64,000 bases of DNA from Nonomuraea harbinensis (GCF_019396385.1 NZ_JAHKRN010000002.1:1-64000); one strand, 5' to 3'; positions 15,215 to 24,241 are shown, counted from the first letter of the stretch. Numbers and translations are program-made. The notes: generated by a model not told the origin, from the letters alone.

Positions 15215-18200
15215 ATGGGAACTCCTGCGTTGTCCTCTCCGTCCTCCTCTCTCACAGAGCTTCAGGCCCGCCTGCCCGACCTGATGCCGCGCGACCAGCG
15301 GCGGCTGCGGCGCAGGCTCGACGGCGTGCGCCGGGTGCGCTCCCGCGAAGCGCGGGAGAAGATCGCCGCGGAGATCCTCGCCGACGTGGAACGTGCCGAG
15401 CGACGCCTCCAGCGGCGCCGCGAGAGCGTGCCGGAGATCGGCTATCCGGAGACGCTGCCCGTCTCCCAGCGCAGGGACGACATCCTCGAAGCCGTCCGCG
15501 ACAACCAGGTCGTCATCATCGCCGGTGAGACCGGGTCCGGCAAGACCACCCAGATCCCCAAGATCTGCCTGGAGCTGGGCCGGGGCGTGCGCGGCCTCAT
15601 CGGCCACACCCAGCCGCGCCGCATCGCCGCCCGCACCGTCGCCGAGCGCGTCGCCGAGGAGCTCCACACCGAGCTGGGCGAGGTCGTCGGCTACAAGGTC
15701 CGCTTCACCGACCAGGCGAGCGACCGCACCCTCGTCAAGCTGATGACCGACGGCATCCTCCTCGCCGAGCTCCAGCACGACCGCATGCTGGAGCAGTACG
15801 ACACGCTCATCATCGACGAGGCCCACGAGCGCAGCCTCAACATCGACTTCATCCTCGGCTACCTGAAGCAGCTGCTGCCCAAACGCCCCGACCTCAAGGT
15901 CATCATCACCAGCGCCACCATCGACCCCGAGCGGTTCTCCCGCCACTTCGGCGACGCGCCGATCATCGAGGTGTCCGGCCGCACCTACCCCGTCGAGGTC
16001 CGCTACCGCCCGCTGGGCGAGGACGACGACCAGACCCAGGGCATCGTCGAGGCCTGCCGCGAGCTGACCGGCGAGGGGCCCGGCGACATCCTCGTCTTCC
16101 TCAGCGGCGAGCGCGAGATCCGCGACGCCGCCGACGCCCTGGCCAAGGCCGAGTTCCGCAACACCGAGATCCTGCCGCTCTACTCCCGGCTCAGCGCCGC
16201 CGAGCAGCACCGCGTCTTCCAGCGCCACACCGGCCGCCGCGTCGTCCTGGCCACCAACGTGGCCGAGACGTCGCTGACCGTGCCCGGCATCAAGTACGTC
16301 GTCGACCCCGGCTACGCCCGCCTGTCCCGCTACAGCCACCGCACCAAGGTGCAGCGCCTGCCCATCGAGGCGATCTCGCAGGCCAGCGCCGACCAGCGCA
16401 AGGGCCGCTGCGGCCGGACCTCCGACGGCGTCTGCGTCCGCCTCTACGAGGAGGACGACTTCCTCGCCAGGCCGGAGTTCACCGACCCGGAGATCCTGCG
16501 CACCAACCTGGCCTCGGTCATCCTCCAGATGACCTCGATCGGGCTGGGCGACATCGAGGCGTTCCCGTTCGTCGAGCCGCCCGACCGCCGCCAGGTCAAG
16601 GACGGCGTCAACCTGCTCCACGAGCTCGGCGCGTTCGACGCCCACGGCAAGCTCACCCCGATCGGCCGCAAGCTCGCCACCCTGCCCGTCGACCCCCGGC
16701 TCGGCCGCATGGTGCTGGAGGCGGAGAAGAACGGCTGCGTGCGCGAGGTCATGGTGATCGCCGCCGCGCTGTCCATCCAGGACCCGCGCGAGCGCCCCGC
16801 CGACAAGCAGCAGCAGGCCGACGAGAAGCACCGCCGCTTCGCCGACCCCGAGTCCGACTTCCTCACCTACCTCAACCTGTGGAACCACCTGCGCGACAAG
16901 CAACAGGAGCTCTCCTCCAGCGCCTTCCGCCGCCTGTGCAAGTCCGAGTTCCTCAACTACCTGCGCGTACGCGAGTGGCAGGACATCTACAGCCAGATCC
17001 GCCAGTCGCTCGGCGCGCACCCCAACAGCGACCCGGCCGACCCCGAGCTGGTCCACAAGTCGCTCCTGGTCGGCCTGCTGTCGCACGTCGGCGTCAAGGA
17101 CGTGATGGACCGCCAGCGCGCCTCCGACGGCCGCCGCCCCATCCAGGAGTACCTCGGCGCCCGCAACGCCCGCTTCGCCGTCTTCCCCGGCTCCGCGCTG
17201 GCCAGGAAGCAGCCCCAGTGGGTGATGTCCGCCGAGCTCGTGGAGACCTCCCGGCTGTGGGCCAGGGTCAACGCCAAGATCGAGCCCGACTGGGTGGAGC
17301 CGCTCGCGCAGCACCTCGTCAAGCGCACTTACTCGGAGCCCCACTGGGAGAAGAACCAGGGGGCGGTGATCGCGTACGAGAAGGTCACGCTGTACGGGGT
17401 GCCGCTCGTCGTCGGGCGCAAGGTCAACTACGGGCGCATCGATCCCGAGCTGTCGCGCGAGCTGTTCATCCGCCACGCGCTCGTCGAGGGCGACTGGGAC
17501 AGCCACCACAAGTTCCTCAAGGACAACCGGCGGCTGCTCGGCGAGGTCGAGGAGCTGGAGAACCGCGCCCGCCGCCGCGACATCCTCGTCGGCGACGAGG
17601 CCCTGTTCGACTTCTACGACCAGCGCCTGCCCGCCGACGTGGTCTCCGCCCGCCACTTCGACTCCTGGTGGAAGAAGGCCCGCGCCGACCAGCCCGACCT
17701 GCTCACCTTCTCGCCGGAGATGCTGGTCAACGAGGGCGCCGACGTCAGCGCCCGCGACTATCCCGACACCTGGCGGCAGCTCGGCCAGCGGATGAAGCTG
17801 ACCTACCGGTTCGCGCCCGACCCGGACGATCAGCAGGGCGCCGACGGCGTCACCGTCCACGTGCCGCTGCACCTGCTCAACCAGGTGACCTCCGACGGCT
17901 TCGACTGGCAGATCCCCGGCCTGCGCGAGGAGCTCGTCACCGCGCTGATCAGGTCGCTGCCCAAGCAGCTGCGCCGCAACTTCGTGCCCGCCCCCGACTA
18001 CGCCAGGCAGGTGCTGGCCAACGCCGAGCCGGGCGCCGAGCCGATGCTGGAGGCCGTCGAGCGCGAGCTGATGAGGCTGACCGGCGTGCGGGTGCCGCGC
18101 GACGCCTGGCAGCTCGACCAGGTTCCCGACCACCTGCGCATCACGTACCGGGTGATCGACGAGCGCAGGCGCGCCATCGCCGAGGACAAGGACCTCGCGG

Positions 18201-19108
18201 CGCTCAAGCGCCGCCTCGCCCCGCGCCTGCGCAAGACCCTCTCGGAGGCCGGCGACGGCCTCGAACGCACCGGGCTGCGCACGTGGAGCTTCGGCACCCT
18301 GCCCAAGGTGTTCGAGCAGGGCCGGATGAAGGGCTACCCGGCGCTGGCCGACGCCGGCGACTCGGTCTCGATCAAGATCTTCGAGACGGAGGCCGAGCAG
18401 CGCCGCTCCCACTGGGCCGGCACCCGCCGCCTGCTCCTGCTGAACGTCGCCAACCCCGCCAAGCCGCTGCTGTCGGGGCTGTCGAACCAAGCCAAGCTGG
18501 CCCTGTCACGCAGCCCGCACGGCGGCGCCGTGGCCCTCTTCGAGGACGTGGTCGACGCCGCGGCCGACAAGCTCATGCGCGACCTCGGCGGCCCCGTCTG
18601 GGACCCCGCCGCCTACGACCGCCTCTACCAGCACGTCCGCGCCGAATTGTACGACACGGCGGCCGGCATCCTGGGCCGGGTGGAGCAGATCCTGACGGTG
18701 TGGCACGCCGCCGGGATCCAGCTCGACGCCATGCGCTCCAGCGCCTCCGCCGACGACGTCCGCGACCAGCTCGGCAGGCTCGTCTACCCGGGCTTCGTCA
18801 CCGCCACCGGCCACGCCCGCCTGCCCGACGTGCTGCGCTACCTGCGCGCCGTCGACCGCAGGCTCACCAAGCTGCCGGAGGACCCGTGGCGTGACGAGGA
18901 GTGGATGGACCGCGTCCACAAGGTCGAGGACGACTACCACGACCTGCTGGAACGCCTGCCCCCTGGCCGGCGCGCGGACCCGGACGTGGCGGAGATCCGC
19001 TGGATGATCGAGGAACTGCGGGTCAGCTTCTTCGCCCAGACACTCGGCACGCCGACCCCGGTGTCGGAGAAGCGCATCGCCAAGGCGATGGACCGCCTCA
19101 GGCCTTGA
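15215..19108 (+). CDS. hrpA: ATP-dependent RNA helicase HrpA (DEAH box)
   Basis: A 1297-residue DEAH-box helicase, the usual length for HrpA. Motif I is IAGETGSGKTTQIPK (about residues 103-117), motif II DEAHERSLN (about 201-209), motif III SATI, motif V ATNVAETSLT and motif VI QRKGRCGR. The HA2/OB-fold helicase-associated region follows, then the long C-terminal DUF3418 extension found in bacterial HrpA. It unwinds RNA with ATP; in E. coli HrpA has been tied to mRNA processing and to rescue of stalled or collided ribosomes. The ATG start at 15215 has a -10-like TATCCT just upstream and no ribosome site. The last 11 bases overlap the convergent Uma2 gene. Confidence 0.95.
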   Translation: MGTPALSSPSSSLTELQARLPDLMPRDQRRLRRRLDGVRRVRSREAREKIAAEILADVERAERRLQRRRESVPEIGYPETLPVSQRRDDILEAVRDNQVVIIAGETGSGKTTQIPKICLELGRGVRGLIGHTQPRRIAARTVAERVAEELHTELGEVVGYKVRFTDQASDRTLVKLMTDGILLAELQHDRMLEQYDTLIIDEAHERSLNIDFILGYLKQLLPKRPDLKVIITSATIDPERFSRHFGDAPIIEVSGRTYPVEVRYRPLGEDDDQTQGIVEACRELTGEGPGDILVFLSGEREIRDAADALAKAEFRNTEILPLYSRLSAAEQHRVFQRHTGRRVVLATNVAETSLTVPGIKYVVDPGYARLSRYSHRTKVQRLPIEAISQASADQRKGRCGRTSDGVCVRLYEEDDFLARPEFTDPEILRTNLASVILQMTSIGLGDIEAFPFVEPPDRRQVKDGVNLLHELGAFDAHGKLTPIGRKLATLPVDPRLGRMVLEAEKNGCVREVMVIAAALSIQDPRERPADKQQQADEKHRRFADPESDFLTYLNLWNHLRDKQQELSSSAFRRLCKSEFLNYLRVREWQDIYSQIRQSLGAHPNSDPADPELVHKSLLVGLLSHVGVKDVMDRQRASDGRRPIQEYLGARNARFAVFPGSALARKQPQWVMSAELVETSRLWARVNAKIEPDWVEPLAQHLVKRTYSEPHWEKNQGAVIAYEKVTLYGVPLVVGRKVNYGRIDPELSRELFIRHALVEGDWDSHHKFLKDNRRLLGEVEELENRARRRDILVGDEALFDFYDQRLPADVVSARHFDSWWKKARADQPDLLTFSPEMLVNEGADVSARDYPDTWRQLGQRMKLTYRFAPDPDDQQGADGVTVHVPLHLLNQVTSDGFDWQIPGLREELVTALIRSLPKQLRRNFVPAPDYARQVLANAEPGAEPMLEAVERELMRLTGVRVPRDAWQLDQVPDHLRITYRVIDERRRAIAEDKDLAALKRRLAPRLRKTLSEAGDGLERTGLRTWSFGTLPKVFEQGRMKGYPALADAGDSVSIKIFETEAEQRRSHWAGTRRLLLLNVANPAKPLLSGLSNQAKLALSRSPHGGAVALFEDVVDAAADKLMRDLGGPVWDPAAYDRLYQHVRAELYDTAAGILGRVEQILTVWHAAGIQLDAMRSSASADDVRDQLGRLVYPGFVTATGHARLPDVLRYLRAVDRRLTKLPEDPWRDEEWMDRVHKVEDDYHDLLERLPPGRRADPDVAEIRWMIEELRVSFFAQTLGTPTPVSEKRIAKAMDRLRP

Positions 19109-19709
19109 AGATCGACGTGTCGAGCTCGAAGTCGATCGGCGCGGGCAGTCGCAGGGGCGTGCCGATGGGGACGGTGGCGCGGGCGAGATACCCGCTGTCG
19201 CCGATCTCGCTGTAGACGGTGACGGAGGGAGTCTCGGCGACGGGGTCGATCAGCAGGTAGATCGGGATGCCGCCGGTGGCGTAGAGGGGCGGCTTCTCCT
19301 CACGGTCCCTGATCGCGCTACCGGTCGAGACGACCTCGGCAACCATGATCAGCCCGGACGACCGCAGCTCGCGCTCGCCCCAACGTGGACAGTCGTGCGG
19401 TGCGAGTACGAAATCGGGCTCCACAGGCTCGCGTGGCCCTTCGATGCACACGTCGACATTGCCGGCGCGCCCTTTCCAGCCATGTTCGTCCATCACCGGC
19501 CAGAGGGCGCGGTAGAGCTCCATGGCGCAGTCAGCATGCTCGGGGGTCCCTACAGGGCTCACTATGAGGTTTCCTTCGATGACGTCGGCCCGGAAACCGG
19601 GGAGTTCGGGGAGTGCGTCGAACAGCTCTCGCGCGGTCTCCGGCATCCGCTTCTTGCTGGTGGGGGCGAGCTTCGCGTACTCGTCGTGCCGGATCGCCAT
19701 GGCAACCAT
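19098..19709 (-). CDS. Uma2-family (DUF820) restriction-endonuclease-fold protein
   Basis: A 203-residue protein of the Uma2 family, which has a PD-(D/E)XK nuclease fold and is often found in many copies in actinomycetes and cyanobacteria. The candidate catalytic residues are the Asp in VEPDFVLAP (about residues 125-133), the Glu in MVAEVVSTGSAIRD (about 148-161) and the Lys in EEKPPLYATGGIPIYLLIDP (about 164-183). The biological substrate is not known. The ATG could be at 19709 or at a second in-frame ATG three codons on. It is convergent with hrpA and overlaps its end. Confidence 0.87.
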   Translation of the reverse strand: MVAMAIRHDEYAKLAPTSKKRMPETARELFDALPELPGFRADVIEGNLIVSPVGTPEHADCAMELYRALWPVMDEHGWKGRAGNVDVCIEGPREPVEPDFVLAPHDCPRWGERELRSSGLIMVAEVVSTGSAIRDREEKPPLYATGGIPIYLLIDPVAETPSVTVYSEIGDSGYLARATVPIGTPLRLPAPIDFELDTSIFKA

Positions 19710-19808
19710 CAGATCTGTCCCTCCGTACTCGAACGGGCACGCTCAGTATTCCACGAATCCGAGCTCTGGGCGCGACTCGTACAGTGGAGGAAAAATTCCA
19801 CATGACGG

Positions 19809-20474
19809 ATGGGTTTGATGATCAAGGCTGTGGTGCTGGACGTCGGCGAGACCGTGATCGACGAGACGCGGATCTGGTCGCGGTGGGCCGACCGGCTCGG
19901 GGTGCCGAGGTTCGTGCTGATGGGTGTGCTCGGCGGGATGGCCGCGCTGGACCAGTCCTTCAGCGAGGGGTTCGAGCTGGTGCGGCCCGGGTTCGACGTC
20001 GAGGCCGAGATCGCGGCCTGGGAGCGGGACGAGCCCGACAGCCTGCGCAACCACTTCGACGCCGACGACCTCTACCCCGACGTGCGCGAGGCGCTCGGCG
20101 GGCTGCGGGAGGCGGGCTACCAGGTGATCCTGGCGGGAAACCAGCCGGTGCGGGCCTATGACGCGCTGGTCGCGATGGAGCTGCCCGTCGACTCGGTGCA
20201 CACCTCCGACGGGTGGGGGGTGTCCAAGCCGGCGCCCGGGTTCTTCGCCAAGGTGGCCGCGGTCGCCGGGCGCGAGCCGGGGGAGATCCTCTACGTGGGG
20301 GACCGGCTCGACAACGACGTGCGCCCCGCCGCCGCGGCCGGGATGCGGACCGCCCTGCTGCGCCGCGGCCCGTGGGGCTACCTGCACGCGGCGCGGCCGG
20401 AGGCGCGCGAGGCCGCCGACGTGATCGCCGACGACCTGCACGCGCTGCTCCCGGCGCTGCGCCGCCTGTCCTGA
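19809..20474 (+). CDS. HAD-superfamily hydrolase (IA-type)
   Basis: A 221-residue phosphatase-like protein. Motif I VVLDVGETVIDE (about 8-19) has Gly-Glu where many members have Gly-Thr, with the nucleophile Asp kept. Motif II is VILAGNQP, the motif III Lys is in GVSKPAPGFF and motif IV is ILYVGDRLDNDV. This fits haloacid-dehalogenase-like subfamily IA phosphatases; no substrate is evident. The start could be ATG 19809 or ATG 19818. A TACAGT -10-like box lies at 19780-19785, and an inverted repeat GTGGA-N8-TCCAC at 19784-19801 overlaps the likely transcription start. Confidence 0.83.
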   Translation: MGLMIKAVVLDVGETVIDETRIWSRWADRLGVPRFVLMGVLGGMAALDQSFSEGFELVRPGFDVEAEIAAWERDEPDSLRNHFDADDLYPDVREALGGLREAGYQVILAGNQPVRAYDALVAMELPVDSVHTSDGWGVSKPAPGFFAKVAAVAGREPGEILYVGDRLDNDVRPAAAAGMRTALLRRGPWGYLHAARPEAREAADVIADDLHALLPALRRLS

Positions 20475-20556
20475 CCCGCCCCGCCGGTCAAGCTCAGGAT
20501 GTGGTCCGCCTGACCTGACCCGCCCCGCCGGCCAAGCTCAGGATGTGGTCCGCCCG
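20471..20556. repeat. 44-bp imperfect tandem duplication at the end of the HAD gene
   Basis: The stretch beginning CTGACCCGCCCCGCCGG at 20471 is repeated at 20515 with one internal mismatch (GGTCAAG versus GGCCAAG) before the copies diverge at their last bases. The first copy contains the HAD stop codon. It is non-coding apart from that and precedes the terminator at 20550. Confidence 0.75.
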
Positions 20557-20577
20557 GCCTGACCCCCCGCCGGGCGG
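20550..20577. terminator. Bidirectional intrinsic terminator
   Basis: A nine-bp stem CCGCCCGGC / GCCGGGCGG (20550-20558 with 20569-20577) and a ten-base loop lie between the convergent HAD and hemerythrin genes; the TAA of the latter begins two bases later. Confidence 0.7.
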
Positions 20578-20578
20578 G

Positions 20579-21109
20579 TTAGGTGGTCTTGCGTACGGCT
20601 TCCTGCAGTTCTTCCTTGTCCATCTGTGAGCGGCCGGGGATGTCCGCCTTCTGGGCCTGCTCGTACAGCTCGGCCTTGGTGGCGCCGCCGGCCGTCAGGG
20701 CCCGCAGCTCCTCGTCCCGGCGCTCCTCGAAGGCCTTGCCGAGCTCCCGCAGCCGCTTCTCGCCGGCCTGCTCGGCCAGTTGCGGGAGCAGTTCGCCCTC
20801 TTCCTCCTCGACGTGGTGGTTGACGGACTCGACGAGCTTGTCCAGCGTCCGGCGGAACTCGGGGGTGCCGGGCCGGGATCGCACCAGCTCGTCGAGGAGC
20901 ACCTCGGCCTCCTTGTGCTCCTCCAGGCCGTGGTGCGCGTCGAGGTCCGGGTAGACCCGGTCCTCCTCGGCGCGGGCGTGCGCGATGAGCAGGGCGTGCA
21001 ACTCGGTCACGGCCGCCTTGGGGTCGCCCTCCTCCTTCTTGAGCCGCTCGAAGAGCGCCTCGACCTTGCGGTGGTCATTCGTGATCAGGGTGATGACGTC
21101 GGTTGCCAT
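20579..21109 (-). CDS. Hemerythrin-like HHE domain protein
   Basis: A 176-residue protein with an HHE cation-binding four-helix bundle that should bind a di-iron centre. The iron ligands are suggested by TNDHRKVEALFE (His12 and Glu near 18), LIAHARAEEDRVYPDL (His and Glu about 44-50) and VNHHVEEEEGELLPQL (His and Glu about 98-108). Such proteins bind oxygen, NO or act in iron and redox sensing. The C-terminal 60 residues end in a Rho-N-like helical motif (GGATKAELYEQAQKADIPGR and MDKEELQEAVR), seen in DNA- or stress-associated proteins. The start may be ATG 21109 or GTG 21136; the latter would overlap the upstream stop as GTGA and couple translation. Confidence 0.85.
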   Translation of the reverse strand: MATDVITLITNDHRKVEALFERLKKEEGDPKAAVTELHALLIAHARAEEDRVYPDLDAHHGLEEHKEAEVLLDELVRSRPGTPEFRRTLDKLVESVNHHVEEEEGELLPQLAEQAGEKRLRELGKAFEERRDEELRALTAGGATKAELYEQAQKADIPGRSQMDKEELQEAVRKTT

Positions 21110-21132
21110 GACGTCCGTGGCTACCCCTTCCG

Positions 21133-22701
21133 TCACCGCCCAATCGCCGCGCCGGTCAGCGCGCGCGGGTCCGTCGCACCGGCCAGCATCCCGTCCGGCA
21201 GGACGTCGATGAGGTGCGCGTGGCCGAACGCGCCGCCGGGCACCGCGGACACCCGATGGCCGAGCGCGGCCAGCCCGTCGCGCCAGCCGGTGCCGTCCTC
21301 CAGCTCCACCACCGCCCCCTCGGCGCGGCGCCAGGTGTCGAAGCCGGTGCCGCTGCCGAACCGCCAGCGCGGCGCCGCTATCGCCTCTCCCGGGCTCTGC
21401 CCGTACCGCAGCAGCCTGGTGATGATCTGGAGCAGGATCTGCGGCTGCGCGTCGCCGCCCATCGTGCCCGCGACTGAGCGGAGCGAGCCGTCGGGGCGGG
21501 TGATGAGCGCGGGCGTGAGCGTGTGCGGCGGCCGCCGCCCGGGGCCGTACTCGGCGGGGTGGCCCGGCTCCAGCGAGAAGCCGATGCCGCGGTTGTGCAG
21601 GTTGATGCCGGTACGGGGTTCGAACAGGAAGCTGCCGAAACCGGAGGCGTTCGACTGGATGAGGGAAACGGCGAGCCCGTCGCCGTCCACTGCGCAGAGG
21701 TACGTGGTGTCGCCGTCGGCGGCGGGCACCTTGAGGTCCCCGCGACCGGTCAGCGCCCGGCGGCGCTCGATCTCGGCGGGGGAGAGCAGGCCGGTGGCGT
21801 GCTCGTGCAGCAGCGCGTCGCGGTCGTGCGCGGCGGCGCGGGCGGACCGGGCCAGCGCGTGCGCCCAGGCGGCGTGCGCGGTCGAGGGCGGCAGCTCCAG
21901 CCCGTCCAGGATGCCCAGCGAGAGCAGCAGCAGGTAACCCTGGGAGTTGGGCGGAGCGGACCACACGTCGTGGCCGAACGCGCGCACCCGCAGGGGTTCC
22001 ACCCAGTCGGCGTTGTCCCGCTCCAGGTCGGCCCGCGTGTACTCGCCGGACCCCAGCTCCAGCAGGCCCTCGCCGAACTCGCCCAGATAGAACCCGGCGC
22101 GCCCGCCTTCGGCCACCGCCTCCAGCGCGCGGGCCACGCCCGGCCTGCGGACCCGGTCCCCGGCCGCCCGGATCCCGGCGAGGTCGCCGGCGCCCGGCCG
22201 GTCCGCGATCTCCCGCGCCATCGGCGCCAGCAGCGGCGAGGCCGGGAAACCGTCGCGGGCCAGCCGTACGGCGGGCGCGAACACGTCGGCCAGCGGGAGC
22301 CGGCCGTACCGGGCGTGCAGCGCGAGCCAGCCGTCCACGCAGCCGGGCACCGGCACGGACCTGACGTCCAGCCGGTGCGGCATCCGCCGGTGCCCCTCGG
22401 CACGCAACCGCCCGGCGTCCGCACCGCTCCCGGCCCTGCCGGACGCGTTGAGCGCGTGAACCGGCCCGCCGTCTCGTACGGGACCGTGGGAACCGGACTG
22501 CGCGGGGCCGTCGTGGACGAGGGTGAAGAGGTCGCCGCCGAGCCCGCACATGTGCGGGGAGGTGACGGCGAGCACGGCGTTGGCGGCGATGGCGGCGTCA
22601 GCGGCGGAACCGCCGCGGTCGAGCGCCGTCACCCCGGCGGCGGACGCGAGATGGTCGATGCTGCATACCATCCCAGAGGGGGCGTATCGGGTGTTTCGCA
22701 C
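21133..22701 (-). CDS. Gamma-glutamyltransferase-family Ntn hydrolase
   Basis: A 522-residue gamma-glutamyltranspeptidase-like protein. The large-subunit part shows GGSAADAAIAANAVLAV and SPHMCGLGGDLFTLV near the N-terminus. The self-cleavage site is probably before the second Thr in the DGDTTYLCAVDGDGLAVSLI stretch (about residue 345-350), where classical enzymes read TTH; the following SNASGFGS and later GTMGGDAQPQ correspond to small-subunit motifs. No signal peptide is obvious, so it may act in the cytosol on a gamma-glutamyl or amide metabolite rather than glutathione. It follows the MFS gene by nine bases and likely shares its transcript, suggesting an exporter-enzyme pair. Confidence 0.87.
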   Translation of the reverse strand: MRNTRYAPSGMVCSIDHLASAAGVTALDRGGSAADAAIAANAVLAVTSPHMCGLGGDLFTLVHDGPAQSGSHGPVRDGGPVHALNASGRAGSGADAGRLRAEGHRRMPHRLDVRSVPVPGCVDGWLALHARYGRLPLADVFAPAVRLARDGFPASPLLAPMAREIADRPGAGDLAGIRAAGDRVRRPGVARALEAVAEGGRAGFYLGEFGEGLLELGSGEYTRADLERDNADWVEPLRVRAFGHDVWSAPPNSQGYLLLLSLGILDGLELPPSTAHAAWAHALARSARAAAHDRDALLHEHATGLLSPAEIERRRALTGRGDLKVPAADGDTTYLCAVDGDGLAVSLIQSNASGFGSFLFEPRTGINLHNRGIGFSLEPGHPAEYGPGRRPPHTLTPALITRPDGSLRSVAGTMGGDAQPQILLQIITRLLRYGQSPGEAIAAPRWRFGSGTGFDTWRRAEGAVVELEDGTGWRDGLAALGHRVSAVPGGAFGHAHLIDVLPDGMLAGATDPRALTGAAIGR

Positions 22702-22710
22702 CCGTCGAGA

Positions 22711-23961
22711 CTAGGCGTTCTCCATCGCCACGCGCGCCGGAGCCGGGCCGGTGGCGGTCTTCCTGAACCGCGCCAGCGCGGCCGCCGCCAGCAGCGTCGC
22801 GACGACGCAGGAGACGCCGCCCACCTGCAGCGCCAGCCGGGGGCCGAAGGAGTCGCTCAGCCAGCCCAGCACCGGCCCGCCCAGCGCGCCCGACGCGGCG
22901 CCGGCCATGCCCAGCGCGGCCAGCACCCGCCCGCGCATGGCGTCCGGGCTGTCGAGCTGCGCCCGCGCCGAGACCGTGGTGTCGACCAGGATGGCGCCGG
23001 CCGCGATGGGCAGCATGAAGGCGGCGAAGGCCGCCAGCGACGGCATCAGGCCGCTCAGCGCCTGCAGCACGCTGATGGCGAACGCGGAGATCAGCAGCAG
23101 CCGGATCGTCAGCCGCGGCCGCGAGGCGGCGAGGAACCCGCCCACGACGGTCCCGGCGGCGAACACCGTGGACAGCAGCCCGTACCCGCCCGCGCCCGCC
23201 GCCAGCGGGCCCGCGCTCATCGCCGCCATGGTCACCTGGTAGTTGCGGCCCAGGCTGCCCAGCACGATCGACAGCGCGAGCAGGACGAGCAGCCACGGGG
23301 TGCGCGCCACGTACCGCAGCCCCGCGAGCACCGCCCCTGGCCGGTGCTCCTCGGCGGCCAGCTCGTGGAACTCCGACGACCGCATGCGCATCACCGCGAC
23401 GATCACCGCGAAGAAGGTGAGCGCGTTCGCCGCGAACAGCACGGCGTTCCCGGTGAGGGGCAGCATCATCCCGGCCACCGACATGCCGAGGATGCGCCCG
23501 GCCGAGTTGATGATCGAGCCGAGCGCCATCGCGTTCGGCAGGTCCTCCCGGGGCACCATCTCCGCCCCGAACCGGCCGAGCGCCGGTCCGCCCAGGGCCG
23601 ACACCACCCCGCCGGCCAGCGCCACCGCGTAGATCGGCAGCGGCGACCGCACCCCGGTCAGCGCGATCACGGCCAGCACGGCGGCGAGCGCGGCCTGCGC
23701 GAGCTGGGCGGCGACCACGACGGGGCGGGTCGGCAGCCGGTCCGCCAGAGCCCCTCCCCACATGCCGAGCAGCAGCGTGGGCAGCGCCTGCATGACCAGG
23801 CTGAGCCCCACGCTGGTGGCCGAGCCGGTGATCGTGAGGACGAGCCAGTTCACGCCCAGCACCTGCATCCAGGTGCCGGTGATGGAGACGAGGTCCGCCC
23901 CTGCCCACAACCTGTAGTTGTGATGACGCAGGGCACGGAAAGTAGAGGCGGTGAGCGACAA
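22711..23961 (-). CDS. MFS transporter (EntS/MFS_3-like exporter)
   Basis: A 416-residue membrane protein with about 12 hydrophobic helices. The N-terminal FRALRHHNYRLWAGADLVSITGTWMQ and GALADRLPTRPVVVA loops match the MFS_3 (enterobactin-exporter-like) group; PDAMRGRVLAALGMAGAASGALGGP is the second-half signature. It probably exports a small molecule or drug by proton antiport. The start codon appears to be TTG at 23961; it lies inside a perfect palindrome (23957-23969). Being nine bases upstream of the gamma-glutamyltransferase-like gene, it heads a three-gene operon ending with the hemerythrin gene. Confidence 0.87.
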   Translation of the reverse strand: MSLTASTFRALRHHNYRLWAGADLVSITGTWMQVLGVNWLVLTITGSATSVGLSLVMQALPTLLLGMWGGALADRLPTRPVVVAAQLAQAALAAVLAVIALTGVRSPLPIYAVALAGGVVSALGGPALGRFGAEMVPREDLPNAMALGSIINSAGRILGMSVAGMMLPLTGNAVLFAANALTFFAVIVAVMRMRSSEFHELAAEEHRPGAVLAGLRYVARTPWLLVLLALSIVLGSLGRNYQVTMAAMSAGPLAAGAGGYGLLSTVFAAGTVVGGFLAASRPRLTIRLLLISAFAISVLQALSGLMPSLAAFAAFMLPIAAGAILVDTTVSARAQLDSPDAMRGRVLAALGMAGAASGALGGPVLGWLSDSFGPRLALQVGGVSCVVATLLAAAALARFRKTATGPAPARVAMENA

Positions 23962-23969
23962 GACTTGTC
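23957..23969. promoter_or_regulatory. Palindrome over the MFS start codon
   Basis: GACAAG-A-CTTGTC is a perfect 6-1-6 inverted repeat overlapping the presumed TTG start of the exporter gene. Its place suggests an operator for a repressor that shuts the operon; no cognate regulator is identified nearby. Confidence 0.4.
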
Positions 23970-24048
23970 CCGGATTTGACGGTGCGGCCGAGGGGGGAAC
24001 ACGCCGCTCCGAAAGCTGGATTCCGGAATGACCGAAATGTGCGCTATT

Positions 24049-24240
24049 TCACCCCGTGGGAAGGTTTAGCGCGCCAGCGACCGCCGCGAGCCCGTCCAGC
24101 AGCACGAAGATCGGCTTCATGCAGTCGCCCTGCCGCATCAGGACCTGCCCGGCGGGAACCGCTTCTCGGCGCCGAGCCCGAGCAGCCGCCTGCGCTCCGG
24201 GTAGGGCAGGTAGGCATAGTGGTAATCCGTGGCCTGGCTG
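24049..24240 (-). pseudogene. Frameshifted, truncated Crp/Fnr-family regulator fragment
   Basis: On the reverse strand one frame reads PYPERRRLLGLGAEKRF and the next continues PAGQVLMRQGD, then IFVLLDGLAAV, the first beta strands of a cyclic-nucleotide-binding domain as found in Crp-family activators. The two parts lie in different frames, joined around 24150, and the second frame stops at 24049-24051, so the HTH half is gone. The true N-terminus is also missing, because the fragment begins against the stop of the degenerate amidohydrolase. It is a dead gene relic rather than a functional regulator. Confidence 0.6.
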
Positions 24241-24241
24241 G

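Noticed and set aside
15063..15284. A 73-aa forward frame with a weak ribosome site before hrpA
   Set aside because: It overlaps the hrpA start by 70 bases and covers its -10 box, and its composition is not protein-like.
15026..18490. A very long open frame on the reverse strand opposite hrpA
   Set aside because: It is the mirror of hrpA codon bias (repeated Val, Gly, Leu, Asp) with no recognisable motif; hrpA is certain.
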